The notes beneath the pieces were generated by a model. It had not been told where the DNA came from. It saw only the letters and a list, made by a program, of their open reading frames with translations, and ran no database searches. This document shows, piece after piece, positions 1-7,374 of a stretch of 25,989 nt of DNA. How positions within the stretch are numbered: the first letter of the stretch is position 1; the number at the start of each line of letters is the position of its first letter. This stretch comes from CAZGAH01 sp964523295. Its GTDB lineage: Bacteria > Desulfobacterota > Desulfovibrionia > Desulfovibrionales > Desulfovibrionaceae. The position numbers and the translations under genes were made by a program. The stretch lies in NCBI GenBank assembly GCA_964523295.1, contig CAZGAH010000060.1:1-25989 (forward strand). Direction: 5' to 3'.

Positions 1-2
1 AA

Positions 3-875
3 CTCACAGTCATCCTGCTGGGCTTCTTTTTTTTAGGTATGGCCTTTCTGCTCGTCAGCCAGATATCCACCAAGCCCCAGGACCAGGCCGGCGTCGGCCG
101 GGAGAAAGAGGACAAGGCCCGGCAGCCGGATAATTTTTCCGTAAAAATGAGCGTTGGCCCGTCCGCGGACCAGCCCGCCCAGCCCGCGGCATCGCCTCAG
201 GCACCAGCGACCGAGCCGCCAGCCAAAACGGTGGTCATGACGCCTGAAGGGCCGGAACAGCCTCCTGTCGAGCAGACCTCCCCGTCGACTTCAGGGTTCA
301 AGGGCGGCGCAGAGGCCGAAGTCCCGGCAGCGCAAGGCCCGGCCGTCGCAGCCAAAACGCCCGCGACTCCGCCCCCGGCCCCAAGGCCCGAGCCTTCGGC
401 CGCGACGAAACCCGAGCCCCTGGCCCCGGCCAAGGCCGATAGTCTGGCCGCAGAGTCCACTTCTCCGCCGCAGTCCCTGACGGAGAAACCCGCTTCGCCC
501 AAAACCACGGCTGTTGCCCCGCCGGCCCCTTCGAAGGACGGCGACGCGAGCAGGCAAGTCGTCAACTCCATCAAGGGCATCCGGGTCAGCGTATCGACGG
601 ACAGCGTCACCATGGTGATTACAACCGCCCGCCCGATTGACACCTACCAGGCCTTCACCATGAAAGGCCCTGCCCGCGTCGTCGTGGATATGAAGGGGAA
701 ATGGCGCGGCTACAAGCCCGCAACCGGCGTTTCCCAGAGCAGCATGCTCAAATCTGTCCGCGTCGGCATGCACCCCGACAGGGTCCGCATCGTTGCCGAT
801 TTAAGCGATGACACGCAGAAAACTGTCTCCGCCAGTAAAAAATCCGCCAACGAGCTTGTTGTCACGATTCGCTGA
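3..875 (+). CDS. AMIN-domain protein, 5' end cut by the window
   Basis: The frame is open from the first full codon (position 3), so the true start lies upstream. The ATG at 39 falls inside a hydrophobic stretch (LTVILLGFFFLGMAFLLV) that looks like an N-terminal membrane anchor, so it is probably not the start. After the anchor comes a long Pro/Ala/Lys-rich linker of about 150 residues. The last 100 or so residues form an AMIN-like domain, from IKGIRVSVSTDSVTMVITT through ARVVVDMKG to VRIVADLS, the beta-rich fold found in AmiC-type amidases and secretin pilot proteins. In those families AMIN directs proteins to peptidoglycan or to envelope machines. This protein ends right after the AMIN domain, with no amidase or secretin domain, so it is probably an envelope-tethered binding protein of unknown partner. 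The long linker would let the domain cross the periplasm. Confidence 0.75.
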   Translation, partial: LTVILLGFFFLGMAFLLVSQISTKPQDQAGVGREKEDKARQPDNFSVKMSVGPSADQPAQPAASPQAPATEPPAKTVVMTPEGPEQPPVEQTSPSTSGFKGGAEAEVPAAQGPAVAAKTPATPPPAPRPEPSAATKPEPLAPAKADSLAAESTSPPQSLTEKPASPKTTAVAPPAPSKDGDASRQVVNSIKGIRVSVSTDSVTMVITTARPIDTYQAFTMKGPARVVVDMKGKWRGYKPATGVSQSSMLKSVRVGMHPDRVRIVADLSDDTQKTVSASKKSANELVVTIR

Positions 876-1082
876 GCTGTTATTTCATTCCATATGACAG
901 ATTGCCCGCGAAGCAGTGTTCTCCTCCCGGCGCAAAGGCTTGGGAACCGCCGCGTGCGGGGGCATCCCGGCATGAAATTTCAGTTCGGGCTTGAACAGCC
1001 AGGCAGGGCAAAGGGCTCTCGCCGGGTGAATTCAGCCTGCGAATTATCTTCTCCGCACGCGCACGAAACGCGGCGTCGCACC

Positions 1083-1111
1083 TTGATGCTTCAGCCAAGG
1101 TAGCGTACAGT
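1083..1111 (+). promoter_or_regulatory. Candidate sigma-70 promoter for the phosphatase-FHA-kinase genes
   Basis: A -35-like TTGATG (1083-1088) and a -10-like TACAGT (1106-1111) are separated by exactly 17 bases. Each matches four of six consensus positions. Transcription would start near 1118, giving a leader of about 90 bases before the phosphatase ATG at 1211. This was found by eye and is not proven. Confidence 0.35.
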
Positions 1112-1148
1112 GACACACAACGATACCAATATGTTGTCCCATGGCCGT

Positions 1149-1165
1149 GTGGCGCGGTACGCCAC
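1149..1165 (+). other. Small perfect hairpin in the leader of the phosphatase gene
   Basis: GTGGCG (1149-1154) pairs with CGCCAC (1160-1165) around a five-base loop. It lies between the candidate promoter and the start codon at 1211. It has no U-tract, so it is not a classical terminator. It could affect mRNA stability or be chance in GC-rich DNA. Confidence 0.3.
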
Positions 1166-1210
1166 GAAAGAACAAGCCATCTGAACGATGCGCGTCGCGG
1201 GTAGGTCGCC

Positions 1211-2014
1211 ATGATCATTGAGTCGTCGGGCCGCACCGATGTTGGAAAGAAGCGCGAGTCCAACGAAGATTCGTATCTGTGTAACGTTACGTCAGGGTAT
1301 TTCGTCGTTGCCGATGGCATGGGGGGGCACCAGGCCGGCGAGGTCGCCAGCCGCGTGGTGGTGGAAGAAATCGATGCGCAGCTGCAGCGTTTTATGTCGA
1401 TGCAAACGGCTCCCGGAATGACCGACGACACCCTGTCGCGTCCGGCGAACGGACTCTTGTCGGCCATACTGGCGGCGAATCGCAAGGTTTTCGATTTGGC
1501 GCAGGCCAACGAGAAGCACCGCGGCATGGGCTCGACAGTCTCCTGTGTGCTGTTTTCCGGCACGACGATCGTTTCCGCAAACGTCGGGGACAGCCCGGTG
1601 TATCTGGTACGCAAAGAGACCATTTCCCCGCTTTCCGTTCCGCACACGGTCGAGGCCGAGCTGTCGGCTCTGGATCAAAACCGTCTGACGCGCATCGACG
1701 CCAAGTACCACCACATGCTGACGCGGGCCATGGGTATCGAAGCGCGCGTACAACCCGATTTTTCCGAAGTGCAGTCGTTTCCCGGCGATATCGTCATCGT
1801 CTGTTCCGACGGGCTCTCCAACAAGGTCCAGCCCTCGGAAATGGTCGACATCGTAACCCAGAACAGCGCCGATGATGCCTGCCGGCTCTTCATCGGCCTG
1901 GCCAACGGGCGTGGCGGCGAAGACAACATCACCGTTATAGTGGCAAAGCTGGTCGAACCCGAATCGAAACGCGGCAGGTTTTTCTCATTCTTTTCACGTT
2001 TTTTCCGAAAATGA
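1211..2014 (+). CDS. PP2C-family Ser/Thr protein phosphatase
   Basis: A 267-residue cytoplasmic PPM/PP2C phosphatase of the bacterial Stp/PrpC type, which removes phosphate from Ser and Thr in a metal-dependent reaction. The family motifs appear in order: RESNEDSYL (E19-D20), VVADGMGGHQAGE (D35-G36), GMGSTVSCVLF, ANVGDSPVYLVR, LTRAMGIE, VCSDGLSNKV (D200) and GGEDNITVIVAKL (D238). These Asp residues are the usual metal ligands. The length is normal for the catalytic domain alone. The C-terminus adds a short basic-aromatic tail (KRGRFFSFFSRFFRK) that could hold the enzyme at the membrane, near the membrane kinase encoded two genes downstream. The FHA gene follows 42 bases later, so the three genes probably form one operon in which this enzyme reverses the kinase. 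The ATG at 1211 has a weak GGTAGG ribosome site. Confidence 0.93.
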   Translation: MIIESSGRTDVGKKRESNEDSYLCNVTSGYFVVADGMGGHQAGEVASRVVVEEIDAQLQRFMSMQTAPGMTDDTLSRPANGLLSAILAANRKVFDLAQANEKHRGMGSTVSCVLFSGTTIVSANVGDSPVYLVRKETISPLSVPHTVEAELSALDQNRLTRIDAKYHHMLTRAMGIEARVQPDFSEVQSFPGDIVIVCSDGLSNKVQPSEMVDIVTQNSADDACRLFIGLANGRGGEDNITVIVAKLVEPESKRGRFFSFFSRFFRK

Positions 2015-2056
2015 CATCGTCGTCGATCTTTTGTCGCAACAGGAGGTAATGTTGCC

Positions 2057-2731
2057 ATGGCCACTCTGAAACTGGTGTTCGAGGGGAACGTGCTGAGCGA
2101 GCACAGCCTGCAGCTCGGCAAGACCTTGACCATCGGCAGACGCAACACCAATGACGTGGTGATCGAGAATCTTGTCGTCTCGGGCTCGCACGCCAAGATA
2201 GATGCCCTGGACGAGGGGTATCTGCTGACGGATTTGCGCAGCAAGAACGGAACTTTTGTCAACGAGTCGCCGATCAATTCCTGTTGGTTACAGGACGGGG
2301 ATGTCATACGCATCGGCAAGCATACCCTCGCGATCGCTTTGGACGAGGGCGACGCCTTTTCTCTGGCCGACGGGGACGACAACATGGATCAGACCATGGT
2401 CTTCGGCCAGGCGGAATTCCGGCAGCAGGCCGGTCCGGTCGGCGCCCCGGCCATGCTCACCTTTTTGAAAGGCGGGCAGGGCGAAATCCCCCTGACCAAA
2501 AAATTGATCAAGATCGGCAAGGATTTTTCCAACGACATCGTCATCAGCGGGTTTACCGTCGGCCAGACCGCTGCCACCATCAGCAAGCTTCCGGAAGGAT
2601 ATTTTCTGAGCTACGTCGGCGGACTATCCAAACCGAAAATCAACGGCAAGGCGGTCACCGAATCCCAGCGGCTCGACGAGTTCGATATCATTGAAATCGG
2701 TTCCGCCAAGATGGAATTCGTTCTGAAATGA
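2057..2731 (+). CDS. Double FHA-domain protein
   Basis: A 224-residue cytoplasmic protein with two forkhead-associated domains, which bind phosphothreonine peptides. FHA1 (about residues 3-98) has the full signature: IGRR at 26-29, SGSHA with S42 and H45, and KNGTFVN with N64-G65. FHA2 (about 132-224) keeps the fold pattern (IGKDFSNDIVI) but has TAATI where the conserved Ser-x-x-His is expected, so it probably does not bind phosphothreonine in the usual way. The linker between them contains DQTMVFG with T113, a plausible phosphorylation site. The start at 2057 follows a strong AGGAGGT at 2041-2047. Its place between a PP2C phosphatase and a Ser/Thr kinase suggests that it is an adaptor or substrate of that pair. 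No enzymatic domain is present. Confidence 0.92.
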   Translation: MATLKLVFEGNVLSEHSLQLGKTLTIGRRNTNDVVIENLVVSGSHAKIDALDEGYLLTDLRSKNGTFVNESPINSCWLQDGDVIRIGKHTLAIALDEGDAFSLADGDDNMDQTMVFGQAEFRQQAGPVGAPAMLTFLKGGQGEIPLTKKLIKIGKDFSNDIVISGFTVGQTAATISKLPEGYFLSYVGGLSKPKINGKAVTESQRLDEFDIIEIGSAKMEFVLK

Positions 2732-2750
2732 CCGCCGTCTTTCCGGCGGT
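2731..2750 (+). other. Hairpin directly after the FHA gene
   Basis: ACCGCCG (2731-2737) pairs with CGGCGGT (2744-2750) around a six-base loop, starting on the last base of the FHA stop codon. The bases after it (ATTTGCG) are too poor in T for a strong terminator. It may be an attenuator or processing site that lowers expression of the kinase, whose start is 117 bases downstream. Confidence 0.4.
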
Positions 2751-2867
2751 ATTTGCGTTGGCGTGGCGCACGGGCAGGCGGGGCGAGGCTGGTGACGCTG
2801 GGGGCATGGCCAAGGATAATGGTGGGGCCGGATCGATTGGCGTGAACCGCAAGGGGGAGAAACGGGC

Positions 2868-5363
2868 ATGAGTCTCTGGAAAAAACATTCCACCCTGTTT
2901 TTCGGGCTGGGCATCACGCTCGTTTTCTTGTGGCTGGGAATGTCCAGGCTGGACTTCATCGATGCGCTCGAACTGAAGTTTTATGACCTGAGGATGGCGC
3001 TTACGGCGCTGCCCGAAGAGAAGAGCGACATCGTCATCGTGGACATCGACGACGATTCGCTGGAGAAATTGGGCAGATGGCCTTGGCCGCGTTCCTATCT
3101 CGCCGGCGCCATCGACAAAATCCAGACGGGCGAGCCCAAACTCATCGGGCTGAACATTCTTTTCTCCGAGCCCGAGGAAAACAGCGGGTTGAAGGTGCTC
3201 GCCTACCTGACCGATGTCTTCGCCAAAACCGGCTTGGGGGCTGCCGGACCAGGGCGCACGTTCCAGGAGGAACTCAGCACGCTGAAGGCGGAGATGGACA
3301 ACGACAAAATTTTGGCCAACGCCGTGCAAAAAGCCGGTGACATTGTCCTGCCGGCCATCATCCTCCCCCGGGCCACGCTGGAGGACGTCAGCCTCGAACC
3401 CGAGGAAGCGCTCAAGCGTTTCGCCCTGTCACAGGTAACCCCGGTCGAGGGAGCTTCCTGGCCCAAGGCCACCGAAATGCTGCTGCCCGTACCGTCTTTG
3501 CTTCAGGCAGCCAAGGGTATCGGCCACATCAGCCTGAGTGCCGACATCGACGGCCTGTACCGGCGGGGGCGACCAGTCTACGAGTACCGCGGACTGTTCA
3601 TTCCGGCTTACGAGCTGGCGATTGCCGCCCTGGCCTTGAATCTTCCGCTGGACCGGATCAAGGTCGATCTCGGGGCATCGCTTTCCCTGGGCTCCATCCG
3701 GGTTCCGCTGACTACGACGTCCGAATTCCTGGTCAGTTTCAAAGGCGGGAGAGGCTCATTCAAACAGTTTTCCTTTTTCGACGTTGTCAACGACAAGATT
3801 CCGCTGAACGTTTTCAAAGGCAAGATCGTTCTCATCGCTTTCTCGGCCTCAGGGTTTACCAATCCCATGGGTACGCCGGTCGAGCCGCTCATGTCGTCGG
3901 GCGAGTTCTCGGCCAGCGTCATCTGGTCCATGCTCCACCGGCATTTCATCGAGCAGCCTGCCTGGAACGCCATGGCGGAACTGCTTGCCATTCTGTTTGT
4001 GGGCCTGATTATCGCCTTCGTCCTGCCCCGACTCCGTGCGCTCGCCGCTGGTCTGGTCTTTCTGGTGCTGGCCGGCGGAATGATTGGCGTGGCCGTTTAT
4101 CTGTTCGTAGCCAAGGGCGTATGGATAACCACGGCTTGCCCCCTGCTCGAATTGCTGTGCGGCTATCTGGGCATCATCAGCCTGAAGTATCTGGTCACGG
4201 AAACGGCCAAGGAAAAAGTCGAGGTCGAGTCCGCGCAGTCCAACAAAATGCTCGGCTTGTCGTTCCAGGAGCAAGGCCGCCTGGATCAGGCCTTTGAAAA
4301 ATTCCGGCGCGTTCCCGTGGACCCGGATATGAAGGAGACCCTCTACAATCTGGCCATCGATTTCGAGCGTAAGCGTCAATTCCATAAAGCCGTGGCCGTG
4401 TACGAGCATATCGAAAAGCATGATCCCAAATTCAAGGATATACGCCAACGCAAGTCACGCATGGTGCAGATGGGCGACACCATGGTGCTCGGCGCCGGGG
4501 CGATGGATCCGCTCCTGTCTACGGCCACGGATACCAGGCCTACGCTGGGCCGCTACGAAATCGTCAAGCAGCTTGGCAAAGGCGCCATGGGTATTGTGTA
4601 TCTGGGCAAGGACCCGCGCATCAACCGTACGACCGCCATCAAAACCTTCCAGTTTCCGGACGATCTGGAGGCTGACGAGGCCGACAGGCTCAAGCAGCGA
4701 TTCTTTAAGGAAGCCGAGAGCGCCGGCACGCTCACGCACCCAAACATCGTCACCATCTACGACGCGGGCGAAGAAAAGGATCTGGCCTACATCGCAATGG
4801 AATTCCTCGAAGGCCATGACCTGCAACGGTATATCAAACCCGAGCAGCTTCTTCCCGTATCGCGCGTCTGCTCTTTTATGGCCGATATCGCCGAGGCCCT
4901 GGACTACGCGCATCAGAAGGGCATTGTTCATCGGGACATCAAACCCGCGAACGTCATGCTCCTGGATTCCGGCGTGGTGAAGATCACCGATTTCGGTATT
5001 GCCAGGATCACCGCCAGCTCCCAGACCCAGACCGGCGTGGTCAAGGGAACGCCGCATTACATGTCCCCGGAACAGATTTCCGGCCAAAAAGTAGACGGGC
5101 GTTCGGATATTTTTTCTCTGGGGGTCATGACTTACCAGCTTTTAACCGGAAAAACCCCTTTTGCCGGTGAAAATCTGGCTGCGCTGATGCATCAGATCAT
5201 CAACGTGCAGCAGCCGGACCCGCGGAAGTTCAATCCGGCAATTCCGGTCAATCTGGTGCGCGTGCTCTATAAGGCTCTGGAAAAAGACCGGGAGAAGCGG
5301 TTTTCCAAGGCTGCCGATATGGCCGCCGGATTGCGGATCGTGCTTGCGGAACTGGGAGAATGA
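2868..5363 (+). CDS. Membrane Ser/Thr protein kinase with CHASE2 sensor
   Basis: An 831-residue receptor kinase. A membrane segment at about residues 9-23 is followed by an extracytoplasmic CHASE2 sensor (about 25-360, with ELKFYDLRMAL and IVIVDIDDDSLEKLGRWPWPR). About three membrane helices lie at 365-445. Next comes a cytoplasmic linker with two TPR-like units (LGLSFQEQGRLDQAFEKF; LAIDFERKRQFHKAVAVYE), then a Hanks-type kinase domain at about 560-825. Kinase landmarks are GKGAMG, the ATP lysine K592 (TAIKTF), HRDIKPAN with catalytic D690, DFG at 708-710, GTPHYMSPEQ and DGRSDIFSLGV, so it should be active. T538 lies in DTMVLGAG just before the kinase domain, similar to DQTMVFG in the neighbouring FHA protein. 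Unlike typical PknB, the kinase is C-terminal and the sensor N-terminal, the usual CHASE2-kinase layout. The ATG at 2868 has a GGGGAG ribosome site. Confidence 0.95.
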   Translation: MSLWKKHSTLFFGLGITLVFLWLGMSRLDFIDALELKFYDLRMALTALPEEKSDIVIVDIDDDSLEKLGRWPWPRSYLAGAIDKIQTGEPKLIGLNILFSEPEENSGLKVLAYLTDVFAKTGLGAAGPGRTFQEELSTLKAEMDNDKILANAVQKAGDIVLPAIILPRATLEDVSLEPEEALKRFALSQVTPVEGASWPKATEMLLPVPSLLQAAKGIGHISLSADIDGLYRRGRPVYEYRGLFIPAYELAIAALALNLPLDRIKVDLGASLSLGSIRVPLTTTSEFLVSFKGGRGSFKQFSFFDVVNDKIPLNVFKGKIVLIAFSASGFTNPMGTPVEPLMSSGEFSASVIWSMLHRHFIEQPAWNAMAELLAILFVGLIIAFVLPRLRALAAGLVFLVLAGGMIGVAVYLFVAKGVWITTACPLLELLCGYLGIISLKYLVTETAKEKVEVESAQSNKMLGLSFQEQGRLDQAFEKFRRVPVDPDMKETLYNLAIDFERKRQFHKAVAVYEHIEKHDPKFKDIRQRKSRMVQMGDTMVLGAGAMDPLLSTATDTRPTLGRYEIVKQLGKGAMGIVYLGKDPRINRTTAIKTFQFPDDLEADEADRLKQRFFKEAESAGTLTHPNIVTIYDAGEEKDLAYIAMEFLEGHDLQRYIKPEQLLPVSRVCSFMADIAEALDYAHQKGIVHRDIKPANVMLLDSGVVKITDFGIARITASSQTQTGVVKGTPHYMSPEQISGQKVDGRSDIFSLGVMTYQLLTGKTPFAGENLAALMHQIINVQQPDPRKFNPAIPVNLVRVLYKALEKDREKRFSKAADMAAGLRIVLAELGE

Positions 5364-5365
5364 AA

Positions 5366-5412
5366 ACCCGACCAAGGCTCCGTTCTCTGGAGAACGCCGC
5401 TCCCGGTCGGGT
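5366..5412. terminator. Likely bidirectional terminator between convergent genes
   Basis: ACCCGACC (5366-5373) pairs perfectly with GGTCGGGT (5405-5412). Inside this arm GTTCTC (5382-5387) pairs with GAGAAC (5390-5395). It starts three bases after the kinase stop and lies before the stop of the opposing gene at 5463. A run of A precedes it (U on the minus transcript) and a T-poor CCGTTTCG follows it. Its form and placement suggest that it serves both strands. Confidence 0.6.
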
Positions 5413-5462
5413 CCGTTTCGTCGCGGAACGGGCAGACCGGGCCGCCTGTCCGCGTTTCGGGT

Positions 5463-5738
5463 CTAATGAAAGGATTCCACTACGGTGGACTTCATCGTGA
5501 TCTCGGCCGCCGAAGGCTCGCCGAATTCGTTGATCAGGATCGAGAGCTGGCCGATGTCACGCTCCAGGATGGCTCCAGCGTCATTGAGCTTGGCGAAAAC
5601 CATTTCGACAACACTGCGCAGCACGTCGGCTGTCTGCTGTTGCCCGAAGGACTCCAGCATTTCTTCCAGACTGTACAACTCGCGAAAGGCATGATCGAAG
5701 AACTCCTGCAAAGTCAACTTGTCACTTGAAATAGACAT
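5463..5738 (-). CDS. Small helical protein of unknown function
   Basis: A 91-residue acidic protein, probably mostly helical (for example LQEFFDHAFRELYSLEEML), with no membrane segment or signal peptide. I do not recognise a family. The ATG at 5738 has an AGAGGA ribosome site six bases upstream, and the gene follows the 120-residue gene upstream with only 12 bases between them, so the two are probably co-transcribed. The + strand frames over this stretch lack ribosome sites and look like shadows. The pair sits between the kinase operon and the FHA-cyclase gene, but nothing in the protein links it to either. Abundant Glu, Leu and Phe and few low-complexity stretches support a real gene. Confidence 0.65.
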   Translation of the reverse strand: MSISSDKLTLQEFFDHAFRELYSLEEMLESFGQQQTADVLRSVVEMVFAKLNDAGAILERDIGQLSILINEFGEPSAAEITMKSTVVESFH

Positions 5739-5750
5739 ATGTTCCTCTCG

Positions 5751-6113
5751 TTATTCCGTGTCCCATTCCTGTACAATGCGTACCGACAGACCCCGGCGCC
5801 GCAATTGCGCAGCCAGCGCCTGCGCCTTGTCCCGGCGGTCGGCGGTGGCAACCACCAGCTGTGCGCAGCCTGTTTCGTCCCAGACCCAGATGTGGTCTTT
5901 CAGGCGGATTCCGTGCTGCAACGCCTCCGCACGCAGCTGTTCCCGGGTCTTTTCCCGCATCGGAAAAGGCTGCTGGCAGAACGGCTCGCCACAAAGCAAC
6001 ACCCACCAGCGTCCAGATTCGTCGGCTCCCCTTTTGACCGGAGAGCGCAGTCTGCCAGCCTTGGAGGTGAGAGCTTGTATGGTTGCTTCGATGTCTGTTG
6101 CACTCACAGTCAT
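5751..6113 (-). CDS. Small protein of unknown function
   Basis: A 120-residue soluble protein that I cannot assign to a family. The open frame could start at 6170, but the ATG at 6113 is preferred because GAGGA lies seven bases before it (GAGGAAAACC then ATG), while the longer start has no ribosome site. The N-terminal half is basic, with an unusual Trp/Cys/Pro stretch (GRWWVLLCGEPFCQQPFP). The C-terminal half has IWVWDETGCAQLVVATADR followed by a basic helix and a final strand, which suggests a small alpha/beta fold. It probably forms a two-gene operon with the 91-residue gene 12 bases downstream. It is divergent from the FHA-cyclase gene and may share a promoter region with it. Confidence 0.65.
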   Translation of the reverse strand: MTVSATDIEATIQALTSKAGRLRSPVKRGADESGRWWVLLCGEPFCQQPFPMREKTREQLRAEALQHGIRLKDHIWVWDETGCAQLVVATADRRDKAQALAAQLRRRGLSVRIVQEWDTE

Positions 6114-6423
6114 GGTTTTCCTCATACGATGCGCCGCAGGCCCGGTCGCGAGCTCGATTCGTCCGGCCACCCGGCCCCGGGGCGTTTTCCGGCAGGTGAC
6201 AGGCGTTCGTCAGCCGGTAGCGTCCAACGTTTTTCAGTTGCTCACTATACGCTTGTCTGGCAAAAAAGAAAAGTGATGTCTAACGCGCGGAAAGATCGCG
6301 CGCCGTGCTCTGCGCGTGCCGGGGATGCGCAGGTTGCTCTGTGTTCGTTCTTCCGGCATAATTCAAAAGTTTTCATCGTCGCTGCTCTGCGAGCCCGTTT
6401 TGAAAGCTGACCAAGGAAACCGC
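6114..6423. other. Divergent intergenic region before the FHA-cyclase gene
   Basis: These 310 bases separate a minus-strand gene pair from the plus-strand cyclase. Frames that extend both genes into this stretch have no ribosome sites. A minus-strand -10-like TATAGT lies at 6244-6249 without a good -35. I see no clear operator, riboswitch or RNA gene. Confidence 0.4.
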
Positions 6424-7317
6424 GTGCGCACGATTACCCTGGCGATACTCTTTGCAGACGTCTGTCAAAGTACAAAGCTGTACGAGACGCTGGGAGACGT
6501 TCGTGCGCATAGCGTGATTCTGCATACGCTGGAACAACTCGAAACGCAGGTGGCCAAATTTCGGGGCAAGGTGATCAAAAAAATTGGCGATGAAATCATG
6601 TGTGCGTTCAAGGAACCCGCGGACGCCATCCTTGCCGCCTGTGCGATGCAGCAGGTGATCAAGGGCGACGTCATGTTACGTCAGGTGAATCTGGCAATCC
6701 GCATCGGTATGCACTACGGCGAGGTATTGCTCGATCACAACGATATTTTCGGCGACGCCGTGAACGTTTCCTCCCGGGCTGCCGGACTGGCCGGCGCCGA
6801 GGAGATCATCGCCACGGCCGAGACCGTGCTTCCTGCCCAGGCCCAGCTTTTCACCAATGTCCGCCACATGGCCAGAATTCATGTCGAAGGCAAGGCGGAG
6901 AAGATCGATTTCTTCGAAATCCTCTGGCAGGAAGACCAGATGGACGTCACCTATCGCGTGGACAGCGATTTCCTCTCACAAACCCTGGAAACGCAGACTC
7001 TCGTTCTCAATTATCGTGGCAAGCAGGTCCAGGTGGACAATCAGCATCCCTTGTTGCTGCTCGGCCGCGGCCCTCAGAACGATGTCGTGGTCGCCGAGCT
7101 CGACGTGTCCAGAGACCACGCCATGATCAAATACCGGAACAACAAGTTCGCCTTCATCGACAAAAGCACCAACGGATCCTATCTCTCGCTGCACTCCGGC
7201 GAAGAGATTTTTCTCCATAGAGAGGAGATGCAGTTGTTGGGCAAAGGGCGGATAAGCCTGGGCAAGGAGTTTGCCACGGCCGGAGACAGCGTCATCGCCT
7301 ACGAAATCCACAGCTGA
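6424..7317 (+). CDS. Class III adenylate cyclase with C-terminal FHA domain
   Basis: A soluble 297-residue protein predicted to make cAMP from ATP. The start chosen is GTG 6424, with AAGGA seven bases upstream; an ATG at 6316 would add 36 residues without a ribosome site or family resemblance. The cyclase domain (about 1-175) has all six canonical catalytic positions: metal Asp D12 (ILFADV) and D56 (KKIGDEIM), adenine-specifying K52 and D107 (NDIFGDAVN), and transition-state N114 and R118 (VNVSSR). A complete FHA domain follows (about 195-285, LLLGRGPQNDVVV, VSRDHAMI, DKSTNGSYLSL). Phosphothreonine binding could therefore control cAMP synthesis or place the enzyme on a phosphorylated partner, plausibly within the kinase/phosphatase system about 1 kb upstream. 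It is transcribed alone, with Fur convergent. Confidence 0.92.
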   Translation: MRTITLAILFADVCQSTKLYETLGDVRAHSVILHTLEQLETQVAKFRGKVIKKIGDEIMCAFKEPADAILAACAMQQVIKGDVMLRQVNLAIRIGMHYGEVLLDHNDIFGDAVNVSSRAAGLAGAEEIIATAETVLPAQAQLFTNVRHMARIHVEGKAEKIDFFEILWQEDQMDVTYRVDSDFLSQTLETQTLVLNYRGKQVQVDNQHPLLLLGRGPQNDVVVAELDVSRDHAMIKYRNNKFAFIDKSTNGSYLSLHSGEEIFLHREEMQLLGKGRISLGKEFATAGDSVIAYEIHS

Positions 7318-7374
7318 CCAGGGTGCCGTGAGTCGGCCTGGCGGACGAAAGTGTGTCTTGTGCGTCCCCGAGGA

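Larger units (their letters stand above)
876..1210. other. Intergenic region before the phosphatase gene
   Basis: No credible gene is seen in these 335 bases. Open frames on both strands are shadows without family resemblance or ribosome sites. The region holds a candidate promoter (1083-1111) and a short perfect hairpin (1149-1165), described separately. I see no strong terminator after the AMIN gene. Confidence 0.5.
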
